A DNA stretch of 64,000 bases from Roseicella aerolata (GCF_020523605.1 NZ_JAJAQI010000010.1:88411-152410), one strand, 5' to 3'. Shown: positions 47,106 to 56,214, numbered from the stretch's first letter. Numbers and translations are program-made. Notes: generated from the sequence alone by a model not told the origin.

Positions 47106-47990
47106 ATGCCAGCAATTGCACGCCTGCGTCACCTGCTGCCGCACCTGCCGCGCGGCGCCGTTACGCGCTTCGCGCCGAGCCCGACCGGCTACCTGCATCT
47201 CGGCCACGCCCATTCCGCGCTGTTCGCCGCGGCGCTGGCCGGGGCGGCGGGCGGGCGGTTCCTGCTGCGGCTGGAGGATATCGATAGCACCCGCTGCCGG
47301 CCGGACTATGCCGCGGCGATCGGGGAGGACCTCGCCTGGCTCGGCCTCGCCTGGGAGGGCCCGGCGCGGGTCCAGTCCCGGCACATGCCGGACTACCGCC
47401 AGGCGCTGGACCGGCTGGCGGCGCGCGGCCTGCTCTATCCCTGCTTCTGCACCCGCGCCGACATCCAGCGGGAGGTGGCGGCCGCCGGCCACGCCCCGCA
47501 CGGGCCGGACGGGCCGCTCTATCCCGGCACCTGCCGGCGCCTCTCCGCCGCGGCGCGTGTGGACCGCCTGGCGGCCGGCGAGCCCTATGCGCTTCGCCTC
47601 GACATGGCGGCGGCGATGGCGGCGGCGCCGCCCGGCCTCTCCTTCCACGAGCTGGGCGAGGGGCGGCTGCGCTGCGATCCCGCGCAATTCGGCGATGTGG
47701 TGCTGGCGCGGAAGGACGTACCGGCCAGCTACCATCTCTGCGTCACCCATGACGACGCGCTGCAGGGGGTGACGCTGGTGACTCGCGGCGCCGACCTGAA
47801 GCCCGCCACCCATCTCCACCGGCTGCTGCAGGCGCTGCTGGGCTGGCCGGAGCCGGCCTATGCGCACCACCCGCTGCTGCTGGGCCCGGATGGCAGGCGG
47901 CTGGCCAAGCGGGATAACGCGCCGACCCTCCGGGCGCTGCGGGAGGCGGGACGCAGCCCGGCAGAGGTCCGCGCGCTCGCGGGCTGGTAG
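47106..47990 (+). CDS. gluQ: Glutamyl-Q tRNA(Asp) synthetase
   Basis: A 294-residue truncated class I synthetase that attaches glutamate to queuosine of tRNA-Asp. It has the HIGH-like HLGH (FAPSPTGYLHLGHAHSA) and a KMSKS-like LAKRD. The zinc site cysteines are in YPCFCTRADI and YPGTCRR, which are diagnostic of GluQ-RS. It lacks an anticodon-binding domain, as expected. The ATG at 47106 is preferred; an upstream frame would overlap the divergent esterase gene. Confidence 0.93.
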   Translation: MPAIARLRHLLPHLPRGAVTRFAPSPTGYLHLGHAHSALFAAALAGAAGGRFLLRLEDIDSTRCRPDYAAAIGEDLAWLGLAWEGPARVQSRHMPDYRQALDRLAARGLLYPCFCTRADIQREVAAAGHAPHGPDGPLYPGTCRRLSAAARVDRLAAGEPYALRLDMAAAMAAAPPGLSFHELGEGRLRCDPAQFGDVVLARKDVPASYHLCVTHDDALQGVTLVTRGADLKPATHLHRLLQALLGWPEPAYAHHPLLLGPDGRRLAKRDNAPTLRALREAGRSPAEVRALAGW

Positions 47991-48052
47991 GGCGGATCGC
48001 GGGAGGCCGAGAACGGCCGCGGGCGGGACCCTGCCCGAAGGACAAAGACCTG

Positions 48053-48117
48053 CGGCGGATTGCGCCCAGATCTGCAGGCAATCCGCCGTGGCGCAGATCG
48101 TGGGCGGGCCTGAACGG
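48053..48117 (+). repeat. Dispersed intergenic repeat (copy 2, degenerate)
   Basis: Module B here is an 11-bp stem, CGGCGGATTGC (48053-48063) with its complement at 48078-48088 and a 14-base loop. Module A follows as one arm only (GCGCAGATCGTGGGCGGGCC). The sequence before it (GGACAAAGACCTGC) matches the spacer of copies 1 and 3. Confidence 0.7.
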
Positions 48118-48215
48118 CGGGAGGCTTGGATGCGCCGTGCGAGCCATGGCATGGACCGCCTTCGCCGGGCATTGCCAGAGGGAAGGCGGCCCATGGCGCG
48201 GCGCTGGCCGGCCGC

Positions 48216-49136
48216 TCAGGCCAGGATGAAGTCCGCGGCCCGGAGGTGGTGGATGCCGGACAGTTCGATCTCCCCGGTCGGGCCATCCGGCACCGGGGGC
48301 GGCGTGCCATCCTCCGGCGCGCCGCCGATGGGCGCCGCCACGAATTGCACGAGGGTGCGGTCGCCCTCGATCGCGTAGCGCACCTGCAAGGCCCAGCTTG
48401 CCACGAAGGGCTGCGTGCCGAGGAAGAGCGGTGCCGCCTGGCCGGCCGCAAGGCTGGCAAAGCCGGTCAGGTCGATCCGGTCCTGGTGTTGCTCGAAGTC
48501 GAGGATGACGTCGCGCTGGCCGGGACCGACACCGGTCTCGGCCACGAACTGCCCGGCGTAGGGCCGCCCGAAGGCGAAGACATCCCCCCCGGGGCCGCCC
48601 ACCAGGGTATCCACGCCGACGCCGCCCACCAGGGTGTCGTTGCCCCGGCCGCCATGCAGCCGGTCGTCCCCGCCGCCGCCCCGCAGCAGGTCGTCGCCCG
48701 GGCCGCCATGCAGGAGGTCGGGGCCGTCGGTATTGATCCAGGCATTCGGCACGCGGGAGTAGAGGTAGACCGCGCCGTAGCCCTCGATCGTGTCGTTGCC
48801 AGAGCCACCCAGGACGGTGTCGGCCCCGAAGCCCGCCACCACGCTGTCATCGCCCCCGCCGGCGAGGATCAGGTTGTTGCCGACCTTGCCAAGGAAGGCG
48901 CCCCGTCCGGACGGGAATTCCGGGGTCTCGCCGGGCGGGGTCGGCCCCCAGGGCGAGACACTGCCCGGCAGGGGCAGGTTGTCGCCCCCGATGGTGTCAT
49001 CTCCGGCGCCGCCCAGGATGATGTCATCCTCCTCCCCTCCGGAGAGAAAGTCGGCGGCGCCGCGGCCGATCAGCACATCCTGCCCGGCCGTGCCGAGCAG
49101 GGTATCCGCGGCCTGCGTGCCCGTGATCCATGCCAT
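48216..49136 (-). CDS. RTX-type calcium-binding repeat protein
   Basis: A 306-residue protein made largely of glycine/aspartate nonapeptide repeats of the hemolysin type, such as GGAGDDTIGGD, GGSGNDTIEG, GGPGDDLLRG, GGGGDDRLHG and GGRGNDTLVG. These fold into a calcium-binding beta-roll. The C-terminal 110 residues are non-repetitive and resemble a type I secretion target region (DVILDFEQHQDRIDLTGFASL). There is no N-terminal signal peptide, consistent with T1SS export. The start is the ATG at 49136 with GGAG upstream. No catalytic domain is present, so it may be a surface or matrix protein. Confidence 0.88.
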   Translation of the reverse strand: MAWITGTQAADTLLGTAGQDVLIGRGAADFLSGGEEDDIILGGAGDDTIGGDNLPLPGSVSPWGPTPPGETPEFPSGRGAFLGKVGNNLILAGGGDDSVVAGFGADTVLGGSGNDTIEGYGAVYLYSRVPNAWINTDGPDLLHGGPGDDLLRGGGGDDRLHGGRGNDTLVGGVGVDTLVGGPGGDVFAFGRPYAGQFVAETGVGPGQRDVILDFEQHQDRIDLTGFASLAAGQAAPLFLGTQPFVASWALQVRYAIEGDRTLVQFVAAPIGGAPEDGTPPPVPDGPTGEIELSGIHHLRAADFILA

Positions 49137-49468
49137 GGCGCAAAACTCCGGCGGGACGCGGACGGCCGTGGCGCCCCGCAACGGGCTAAGCCGGCGGCGC
49201 GCGATCCGTTGCGACGCGCCGGGACAAACCCCGGCGATGCCGCTGCCGCCCGTTGAGGGTGGCCCGCCACCGCCTCCGGCGCCCTGCCTTTCGGCTCCAC
49301 GCCGAAGACCAGGACGAGGCCTGCGCCCGGCCCGCCCCGGAGGCCGGTGCCGCCACACCACCCGGCCAACCCCCCGGTGACGCTCCGCCCATGCCGCATC
49401 GGCAGTCAGGTCTGCATGCCCTTAACCCGGTCGGGCGCGCCTGGCGGGCAGCGACACATGCCCAGGCT
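49137..49468. other. Intergenic region of 332 bp upstream of the RTX gene
   Basis: This gap lies between the RTX gene start and the end of panC, both on the minus strand, and should contain the RTX promoter. I see no AT-rich island like those upstream of the other two repeat-protein genes, no RNA gene and no clear operator. Confidence 0.45.
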
Positions 49469-50299
49469 CTACGCCGCCGCAATGTTGTCCAGCAGCCGCA
49501 CGCTGCCGAGCCGGGCCGCGATGACGAGCCGCCCGGGACCGCGCATGATGGGGCGCAGCGTCTCCGCCTCCACCAGGGCCAGGTAGTCCACCGCGAAGCC
49601 CGCCGCCGCCAGCCGCGCGCGGGCCTCCGCCAGCACCGGCTCCGCCATCCGCCCGTCCCGCAGCGTCGCGGCAACCTGCGTCAGCGCCTCGAAGACCAGC
49701 GGCGCCTTCGCCCGCTCCTCCGGCGCGAGAAAGCGGTTGCGCGAGGACATCGCCAGCCCATCCGCCTCCCGCACCGTCGGGCAGCCGAGGATGCGCAGCG
49801 GCATGTCGAGGTCGCTCGCCATCCGCCGCACCACCTGCAATTGCTGCCAGTCCTTCTCCCCGAACAGCGCCACGCGCGCGCCGGTCTGCAGGAAGAGCTT
49901 GGCGCAGACCGTGGCGACGCCGCGGAAATGGCCCGGCCGCGCCGTGCCTTCCCAGCCCTCGGAGGGGCCGGCGACATCGATCACCGTGGCCCGGCCGGGC
50001 GGGTACATCACCCCGACGCTCGGCAGCCAGGCCAGGTCGCAGCCTGCCGCCTCCAGCGCCCGCAGGTCGCCCTCCTCGTCCCGCGGATAGCGCGACAGGT
50101 CCTCGTTCGGCCCGAATTGCAGCGGGTTGACAAAAATCGAGGCGGCGACCGCCCCGCCCATTGCCGCGGCTTCCCGCCGGGCTGCCCTGACGAGCGAGAT
50201 ATGGCCCTCATGCAGCGCCCCCATGGTGGGGACGAGGGCGATGGGGCCGAGCTTTCCGGTCTCGGCGCGGAGGGTGGGCAGGTCTCGGACGATCCTCAT
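49469..50299 (-). CDS. panC: Pantothenate synthetase
   Basis: A 276-residue ATP-dependent ligase joining pantoate and beta-alanine. Conserved blocks are ALVPTMGALHEGHISLVRAA (with the HIGH-like HEGH), ASIFVNPLQFGPNEDLSRYP, GHFRGVATVCAKLF and LGCPTVREADGLAMSSRN. The ATG at 50299 starts MRIVRDLPTLRAE. panB and panD are not adjacent; a PanE-like reductase lies at 27.2 kb. The gene is divergent from an rRNA methyltransferase gene. Confidence 0.96.
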   Translation of the reverse strand: MRIVRDLPTLRAETGKLGPIALVPTMGALHEGHISLVRAARREAAAMGGAVAASIFVNPLQFGPNEDLSRYPRDEEGDLRALEAAGCDLAWLPSVGVMYPPGRATVIDVAGPSEGWEGTARPGHFRGVATVCAKLFLQTGARVALFGEKDWQQLQVVRRMASDLDMPLRILGCPTVREADGLAMSSRNRFLAPEERAKAPLVFEALTQVAATLRDGRMAEPVLAEARARLAAAGFAVDYLALVEAETLRPIMRGPGRLVIAARLGSVRLLDNIAAA

Positions 50300-50363
50300 G
50301 CCCACGCATCTGCACCGGTCCCGATTGCGCCGCAAGCCGGTTGCGGCGCATACCCCGCCCCCC

Positions 50364-51560
50364 ATGAGCGACACCCAAGCCGCCCGCCCGCTGATCCGCC
50401 TGTTGCCCGGCCATGACCGCAGGGTGAAGGCCGGCCACCCCTGGGCCTTCTCGAACGAGATCGCCATGACGCCGGCCGCCCGGGCCCTGCCGCCCGGCGG
50501 CGCCGTCCGGCTGGAGGGCGACGATGGCTGGCGCCACGGCACCTGGAGCTTTAACCCGCACAGCCTGATCGCCGCCCGGCTGCTGGACCGCGACCCGGCT
50601 GCGGCGCTGGACCTCGATTGGGCGAAGCGCCGCCTCGGCGCCGCCCTCGCGTTGCGGCAGAAGCTCTACGACACCCCCTATTACCGCCTGGTCCATGCCG
50701 AGGCGGATGGCCTGCCCGGGCTCGTCATCGACCGCTATGGCGATGCCCTGGCCCTGCAGGCCAACACGGCCGGGATGGAGGTGCTGACGCCCGTGCTGGT
50801 CGAGGCGCTGCGCGAACTGGTCTCGCCCCGCCTGATCGTCGCCCGCAACGATGCCGCCGTGCGGAAGCTGGAAGGGCTGGAGGAACGCGTCGCGCCGCTG
50901 CTGGGCGAGGATGCGACCGCGCGGGTGGAGGAGGGCGGCCTCGGCTTCTCCGTCGACCTGCTGGGCGGCCAGAAGACCGGCTGGTTCTACGACCAGCGGG
51001 AGAACCGCGACCGGGTCGCGCGCCTCGCCCCCGGCGCCACGGTGCTGGATGCCTTCTGCCATACCGGCGGCTTCGGCCTCCGCTGCGCGGCGGCCGGCGC
51101 GGCGCGCGTCACGCTGCTGGACCGCAGCGCGCATGCGCTGGACCTCGCCATGGAGACCGCTCGCGCCAATGGCCTGGCGGAGCGCGTCGAGGCCCAGCGG
51201 AGCGAGGCGCTGGAGGCGCTGGAGCGGATGGGCGCGGCCGGCACGCGCTTCGACCTGGTGGTCGCCGACCCGCCGGCCTTCGCCAAATCCCGCAAGGACC
51301 AGCCCCAGGCGCTGCGCGGCTACGGCAAGCTGGCGCGGCTGGCGGCGCCGCTGGTCGCGCCGGGCGGGTTCCTGTTCATCGCCTCCTGCTCCCACCATGT
51401 CGCGCCGGGCGATTTCGCCGATGCGGTGATCTGGGGCATCGGCCGGGCACGGCGAGAGGCGAAGCTGCTCTTCCAGGGCGGCGCCGGCCCCGACCACCCG
51501 GTGCATCCGCAATTGCCCGAAAGCGCTTATCTCAAAGCCCTGCTGTTCCAGCTGGCATGA
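50364..51560 (+). CDS. Class I SAM-dependent rRNA methyltransferase, RlmI-like
   Basis: A 398-residue protein with an N-terminal PUA-like domain (GHDRRVKAGHPWAFSNEI) and a C-terminal Rossmann methyltransferase domain. The SAM motif is VLDAFCHTGGFGLRCAAAGA, and the catalytic motif is DLVVADPPAFAKS (D-P-P-A-F) with a late cysteine in IASCSHHV. The combination of PUA, GWFYDQRENR and DPPAFAKS is that of RlmI, which makes m5C in 23S rRNA. The stop overlaps the DUF3293 gene by ATGA. Confidence 0.9.
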   Translation: MSDTQAARPLIRLLPGHDRRVKAGHPWAFSNEIAMTPAARALPPGGAVRLEGDDGWRHGTWSFNPHSLIAARLLDRDPAAALDLDWAKRRLGAALALRQKLYDTPYYRLVHAEADGLPGLVIDRYGDALALQANTAGMEVLTPVLVEALRELVSPRLIVARNDAAVRKLEGLEERVAPLLGEDATARVEEGGLGFSVDLLGGQKTGWFYDQRENRDRVARLAPGATVLDAFCHTGGFGLRCAAAGAARVTLLDRSAHALDLAMETARANGLAERVEAQRSEALEALERMGAAGTRFDLVVADPPAFAKSRKDQPQALRGYGKLARLAAPLVAPGGFLFIASCSHHVAPGDFADAVIWGIGRARREAKLLFQGGAGPDHPVHPQLPESAYLKALLFQLA

Positions 51561-51946
51561 GCGGCTCCCTCGCGGCGGCCTATGCCGCCAGCGCCTATGA
51601 GGCAGCGGGCGCCGTCGCGCGGGTGGGCCGGCGCAGCACGGCGGTGGATGCGCTGCTGCGTCGGCTGGGCGCGCGGCAGGGCAGCTTCGTGACGGCCTGG
51701 AACCCCTTCAGCCGGCGGATGCCGCGCGGCTGGAACGACCGCATGCAGGCCCGGCTGCGGGGGGCGGCGCGCCGGCTGCCCGCCGCCGAGGGCTGGGGCG
51801 GCACGCCCGGGTGGCGGGAGCGGCACCTGCTGCTCGCCGCTGATCCGCGCCGCATTGCGGTGCTCGCGCGGCGCTTCCGGCAGAACGCCATCCTGGCCGT
51901 GCAGGCGGGCCGGCCGGCGCGGCTGGTGCTGCTGCGCCGGCTCTGA
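51557..51946 (+). CDS. DUF3293 family protein
   Basis: A 129-residue protein with the DUF3293 pattern: FVTAWNPFSRRMPRGWND in the middle and RFRQNAILAVQAGRPARLVLL near the end. The function of the family is unknown. The ATG overlaps the stop of the RlmI-like methyltransferase gene, so the two are coupled, hinting at a link to translation or RNA metabolism. It has many arginines and no membrane segment. Confidence 0.8.
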   Translation: MSGSLAAAYAASAYEAAGAVARVGRRSTAVDALLRRLGARQGSFVTAWNPFSRRMPRGWNDRMQARLRGAARRLPAAEGWGGTPGWRERHLLLAADPRRIAVLARRFRQNAILAVQAGRPARLVLLRRL

Positions 51947-52166
51947 GGGCCGGCAGGGGAGGGGCGCCGGATCACGCCCGGCGCCCCTGCGCGCGGGCAT
52001 CGCGGCCTCCAGCAGCGCCGGCTCCGGCCTTGCTGCGGGTTGCGTCCTGTCGGCCCGCCCCGCCGCTGCGGATCGCCGCTGGTGGTCAGGGTCTCGCGCC
52101 GGGGCCTTCGCGCCCCTTCTCGATCCGCTGTAGCCTCTCCCCAACAAGCAAGGGGAGGGGAACGCC

Positions 52167-53255
52167 ATGCCACGTCTCGACCGCATCGAGGCCGGCCACT
52201 ACCGCATCCCGCTGCCGGAGGTGCTGACCGACAGCACCCATGGCGCCATGGCGGATTTCGAGCTGGTCACCTGCCGGGTCCGCGACGCCGATGGCGCCGA
52301 AGGCGTCGGCTACACCTACACCGTCGGCCGCAATGGCGGCGCGGTGCACCACATCCTGGCGAGGGAGATCGCCGAACTCGCCGCCGGGCAGGATGCCGAG
52401 CGCATCGAGGCGCTCTGGCAGCAAATTTGGTGGGGGCTGCATTATGGCGGCCGCGGCGGCCCTGCGGTGCTGGCGCAATCCGCCTTCGACATCGCGCTCT
52501 GGGACCTCAAGGCGAGGCGCGCCGGGGTGGCGCTCTGGCGGCTGCTCGGCGGGCATGACCCGCGCGTGCCCTGCTATGCCGGCGGCATCGACCTCGATCT
52601 CTCGGCCGAGGAATTGCTCCGGCAGACGGATGGCAACCTCGCCCGCGGCTTCCGCGCCATCAAGATGAAGGTCGGCCGGCCGCGCCTGTCGGAGGATGTG
52701 GCGAAGCTCGCCGCGATGCGCGCGCATCTCGGGGAGGGCTTCCCGCTGATGGTGGACGCGAACATGCGCTGGACGGCGGACGCCGCCATCCGCGCCGCCC
52801 GTGCCTTCGCGCCCCATGACCCGTACTGGCTGGAGGAGCCGACCCCGCCCGAGGATGTCGCGGGCCATGCGCGCGTGCTGCGGGAGGGCGGGGTGCCGGT
52901 GGCCTCGGGCGAGAATCTCCGCTCGCTCTGGGACTTCCAGGCGCTGATCGCCGCCGGCGGCGTCAGCTTCCCCGAGCCGGACGTGACCAATTGCGGCGGC
53001 GTCACCGCCTTCATGAAGATCGCCCACCTGGCCGAGGCCTTCCACCTGCCGGTGACGAGCCATGGCGCGCATGACGTGACGGTGCAGCTGCTCGCCGCCT
53101 GCCCGAACCGCTCCTATCTCGAGGCGCATGGCTTCGGCCTCGACCGCTACATCGCCGAGCCGCTGCGGATCGAGGAGGGGATGGCGGTGGCGCCGGACCG
53201 GCCGGGCCATGGCATCGGCTTCGACTGGGCGGGGCTGGAGAAGGTGTGGGCCTAG
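52167..53255 (+). CDS. Enolase-superfamily enzyme (mandelate racemase/muconate lactonizing type)
   Basis: A 362-residue dehydratase or racemase. Catalytic lysines are in IKMKVG (Lys166, Lys168). Metal ligands appear at Asp197 (MVDANMRW), Glu223 (WLEEPTPP) and Glu249 (ASGENLR), and the histidine at 299 is in VTSHGAHDV. The FPEPDVTNCGGVTAF pattern fits the mandelate racemase subgroup, whose members act on sugar acids or aromatic hydroxyacids. The substrate is unknown. The ATG at 52167 has AGGGGAGGGG upstream. An amidase gene follows 118 bp downstream in the same direction. Confidence 0.9.
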   Translation: MPRLDRIEAGHYRIPLPEVLTDSTHGAMADFELVTCRVRDADGAEGVGYTYTVGRNGGAVHHILAREIAELAAGQDAERIEALWQQIWWGLHYGGRGGPAVLAQSAFDIALWDLKARRAGVALWRLLGGHDPRVPCYAGGIDLDLSAEELLRQTDGNLARGFRAIKMKVGRPRLSEDVAKLAAMRAHLGEGFPLMVDANMRWTADAAIRAARAFAPHDPYWLEEPTPPEDVAGHARVLREGGVPVASGENLRSLWDFQALIAAGGVSFPEPDVTNCGGVTAFMKIAHLAEAFHLPVTSHGAHDVTVQLLAACPNRSYLEAHGFGLDRYIAEPLRIEEGMAVAPDRPGHGIGFDWAGLEKVWA

Positions 53256-53373
53256 CCTGCGGTCGCCCGGGGCCCGACCACCCGGGGCGTGCTTCGCGGG
53301 CGCGGGAATGCCCGATTGCGCCGCGGGACAGGGCGGGCTGCAATCGCGGCGCCGAGCCCGGGGGAGCCGCCGC

Positions 53374-54831
53374 ATGTCCGATGACCTGATCCGCCTGACC
53401 GCCACCGAGGCCGTGGCCCGCCTCCGGCGGCGGGAGGTCTCGCCGCTCGAGCTCATCGACGCCGTCGCGCGGCGGATTGCCGAGGTCGAGCCGGCGGTGA
53501 ACGCCCTGCCCACCCTCTGCCTCGACCGTGCCCGCGCGCATGCGCGGCGCATCCTGGCGCGGGAGGGGGCGGAGCAGGCCGACCATCCCGGCTGGCTCGC
53601 CGGCCTGCCCGTCAGCATCAAGGATCTGACGGATGTCGCGGGTGTCCGCACCACCTATGGCTCGCCGATTTTCCGTGACCATGTCCCGGAGAAATCCCAC
53701 CCCCTGGTCGAGCGGATCGAGCGGATCGAGCGGCTGGGCGGCATCGTCATCGGCAAGTCCAACACGCCGGAATTCGGCGCCGGTGGCTCCACCTTCAACG
53801 AGGTCTTCGGCCGCACCCGCAATCCCTGGAACACCTCGCTCACCTGCGCCGGCTCCACGGGCGGCGGCGCGGTCAGCGTCGCCACCGGGGAATGCTGGCT
53901 GGCGCATGGCTCGGACCATGGCGGCAGCCTCCGGCGCCCCGCCACCTATTGCGGCGTGGTCGGGCTGCGGCCCTCGCCGGGGCGGGTCACGCGCGGCACG
54001 TCGAACAACCTCTTCTCGCCGCTCTCGGTGCAGGGGCCGATGGCGCGCAACATCCCGGACCTCGCGCTCTTCCTCGACACCATGGCCGGCTGGGACCCGC
54101 GCGACCCGCTGACCTATGACGCGCCCGCGACGCCCTATGCCCGCGCGGCCGCCGAGGCCCGCCCGCCGCGGCGCATCGCCTACACGACCTTCGGCGGGAG
54201 CCTGGCGATCGACCGGGAGACGCGCGACATCTGCGCCGAGGCTGTCCGCCGCTTCGAGGTGGCGGGCTGCGTGGTGGAGGAGATCCCGCTCGATCTCGCT
54301 GCGCTGCAGGAAGCCTTCCTGGTGCTGCGAAGCCAGCAATTCGTGGTGGACCGGGAAAAGCAGCTTGAGACCCACCGCGAGCTGATCAAGCCCGATATCG
54401 TCTGGAACACCGAGCGCGGGCTCAAGGCGACGCCGAGCCAGCTCGCCTGGGCCGAGCGCGAGCGGGCCGCCTGGTACCGCAGGCTGGCCGCGGTGTTCGA
54501 CCGCTTCGACATCATCGTCACGCCCGGCGCCGGCACGCCCGCCTTCGACGTCATGCTGCGCCACCCCGAGAGCATCGGCGGCAGGAAGCTGGAGAACTAC
54601 ATGGCGGGGTCGATGTGGAACGCCGCCTTCACCCTCGGCGGCTGCCCGGCCGTCGCAGTGCCCTGCGGCTTCGACCGGTATGGCCGCCCGATCGGGCTGC
54701 AGGTCGCCGCCCCGCCGCGGCGCGACGAGGTGGCGCTGGCCGCCGCCGCGGCGTTCGAGCGGATCACCGGCCTTGACCGGCTGCTGCCGATCGATCCGCG
54801 CCCCGGCACGGTGCCGCCGCCGGAGGCCTGA
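53374..54831 (+). CDS. Amidase signature family hydrolase
   Basis: A 485-residue amidase with the Ser-cisSer-Lys triad at Lys83 (VSIKDLTD), Ser161 (AGSTGGGA) and Ser185 (DHGGSLRRPA). The family-wide NTPEFGAGGST and a long C-terminal substrate-binding part are present. Related enzymes include GatA, but there is no gatC/gatB context and the sequence is closer to general amidases hydrolysing aryl or aliphatic amides. It follows the enolase-superfamily gene and may share its transcript. A GC-rich hairpin lies after the stop. Confidence 0.9.
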   Translation: MSDDLIRLTATEAVARLRRREVSPLELIDAVARRIAEVEPAVNALPTLCLDRARAHARRILAREGAEQADHPGWLAGLPVSIKDLTDVAGVRTTYGSPIFRDHVPEKSHPLVERIERIERLGGIVIGKSNTPEFGAGGSTFNEVFGRTRNPWNTSLTCAGSTGGGAVSVATGECWLAHGSDHGGSLRRPATYCGVVGLRPSPGRVTRGTSNNLFSPLSVQGPMARNIPDLALFLDTMAGWDPRDPLTYDAPATPYARAAAEARPPRRIAYTTFGGSLAIDRETRDICAEAVRRFEVAGCVVEEIPLDLAALQEAFLVLRSQQFVVDREKQLETHRELIKPDIVWNTERGLKATPSQLAWAERERAAWYRRLAAVFDRFDIIVTPGAGTPAFDVMLRHPESIGGRKLENYMAGSMWNAAFTLGGCPAVAVPCGFDRYGRPIGLQVAAPPRRDEVALAAAAAFERITGLDRLLPIDPRPGTVPPPEA

Positions 54832-54851
54832 CGCGTGGGCTGCCGGCCAGG

Positions 54852-54888
54852 GCCCGCGGCCGCCGCACGGCGGCACGCCACCGCGGGC
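54852..54888. terminator. Compound hairpin after the amidase gene
   Basis: An outer 8-bp stem (GCCCGCGG with CCGCGGGC) encloses an inner GCCGCC/GGCGGC stem, 20 bp after the amidase stop. It has no T-tract. Confidence 0.55.
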
Positions 54889-55159
54889 GCCGGTGGCCAG
54901 CGGGGAAAGAGAGGCCATGGCCAGGCGCATCGGCCGCGCCGCCTCCGGCCCGGTTGGAATCGAGGAGCACGGCGCCACCCGTGCCGATGTCGCGCGGCGC
55001 TGAACCTGCCCTGCCGGCGCAGCGCGCCTGGCGATAAGATTGCTTGAGAAACTATCCCATAAAGTTCAAATCGCTGCCGATAGTGTGTGGTGATTGAATC
55101 GCGTCATGGTTGATAGACGAACTCCGTCATGGCCTGCCGGCAAAACGACGGAGATGCAC
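54889..55159. promoter_or_regulatory. Upstream region of the Gly/Asn repeat protein gene, with an AT-rich island
   Basis: The second half (about 55035-55120) is markedly richer in A and T than surrounding DNA, with runs such as TTGAGAAACTATCCCATAAA, and probably contains the promoter. A 12-mer ATGGTTGATAGA at 55106-55117 recurs at 61735-61746 upstream of the SASA-RTX gene. Confidence 0.5.
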
Positions 55160-56182
55160 ATGTCGACCACCAAGCTGACCACGTCCCAGAAAACAGCCTT
55201 CAGCCCGTCCGACCCGCTACCCGAGACCAGCGCCGATCCCGGCGCCCCGACCATCACCGGCGGCGCGACCGCCACAGCGGATATGACGAATGCCGGCCTC
55301 GCCTCCGGTGCCGCCCGGCCCGGCGGGAAACCGGTGCATATCGATGTCCTGCTGGCCGGCTCGAGCGTCCATTTCGGCGACGACCGCACCTATGTGATGG
55401 TCTCGGCCGACCAGGCCTGGATCCAGGGTGGCCATGGCGATGACCAGGTGCGCGGCAGTGCCTCCTCCAGCGCCGTGCTCCTCGGCAACGGCAACAATGT
55501 CGTGCGGCTCGACGGCCAGGGGAACTGGGTCTGGCTCGGCAGTGGCAGCAATCAGGTCACCCTGACCGGTGAGGGGAATTCCGCCTTCCTGGGCGCCGGC
55601 AACAATGCCGTCACGCTCACCGGCGATCTCGGCGCCGTCTTCACCGGGGGCGGCAATGACGTGATCAGCATCACCGGCACCGGCAATTTCGTCATGACCG
55701 ATGAGGGCGATGACCGGATCGCCATCAGCGGCACGGGAAACATCGTGAATGCCGGCGGCGGCCGGGACACCATTCTCCTCACCGGTGGCAGCTATGCCAT
55801 GGCCGGCGACGGCGATGATCTGCTGCGTGTCCAGGGCAGCGGCAACACCGTCGATGGCGGCGCGGGCAATGACACCATCCATCTGAGCGGCACCGAACAC
55901 CGGATCATCCTCAACGCGCCGGGCGACGGCACGGACGAGATCCATGGCAGCATCATCCGGGGCGGCCACCTGCTCGACCTGCGCGATGCCCTGCGCTCGA
56001 CCGGCTGGGACGGGGATCCGGAGCGGCTGGCCGATTACGTCACGGTCACCCGGCACAAGGGCGATACCCTGCTGTCGATCAACCTGACCGGCCTGGAGGG
56101 CGACCCGACCTATGCGATCGCCATCCTCAACGAGGGGCAGGTGAGCTACGAGGCCCTGCTGCCCTACATGGTCTGGGCCTGA
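55160..56182 (+). CDS. Secreted Gly/Asn-rich repeat protein, beta-roll/beta-helix type
   Basis: A 340-residue protein. After a Ser/Thr/Ala-rich N-terminus of about 75 residues come roughly ten short repeats with the pattern G-x-G-N-x-V-x-L-x-G, for example LGNGNNVVRL, LGSGSNQVTL, LGAGNNAVTL, GGGNDVISI and GGAGNDTIHL. They look like a variant of the RTX beta-roll in which Asn often replaces Asp. The C-terminal 85 residues (LLDLRDALRSTGWDGD, then GDTLLSINLTG) resemble a type I secretion target domain. ATG 55160 has CGGAG at six bases. Function is unknown; a surface-layer or matrix role is possible. Confidence 0.75.
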   Translation: MSTTKLTTSQKTAFSPSDPLPETSADPGAPTITGGATATADMTNAGLASGAARPGGKPVHIDVLLAGSSVHFGDDRTYVMVSADQAWIQGGHGDDQVRGSASSSAVLLGNGNNVVRLDGQGNWVWLGSGSNQVTLTGEGNSAFLGAGNNAVTLTGDLGAVFTGGGNDVISITGTGNFVMTDEGDDRIAISGTGNIVNAGGGRDTILLTGGSYAMAGDGDDLLRVQGSGNTVDGGAGNDTIHLSGTEHRIILNAPGDGTDEIHGSIIRGGHLLDLRDALRSTGWDGDPERLADYVTVTRHKGDTLLSINLTGLEGDPTYAIAILNEGQVSYEALLPYMVWA

Positions 56183-56190
56183 CCCCGGCC

Positions 56191-56214
56191 GCGGGCGGCG
56201 GTCAGGCCGCCCGC
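56191..56214. terminator. Bidirectional hairpin between the repeat protein gene and moaB
   Basis: A perfect 9-bp stem (GCGGGCGGC) with a 6-base loop lies in the 19-bp gap and runs into the last codons of the convergent moaB. It can serve both genes. No T-tract is seen. Confidence 0.6.

Noticed and set aside
52020..52137. Possible fourth copy of repeat module B (GCGGGTTGCG ... GATCCGCTGTAGC)
   Set aside because: The two arms are only partly similar to the other copies and more than 80 bases apart; too degenerate to call without a genome-wide alignment.
53710..53733. 9-bp tandem repeat (GAGCGGATC) in the amidase gene
   Set aside because: Three short units within a conserved helix (ERIERIER); no sign of expansion or of a length change relative to the family.
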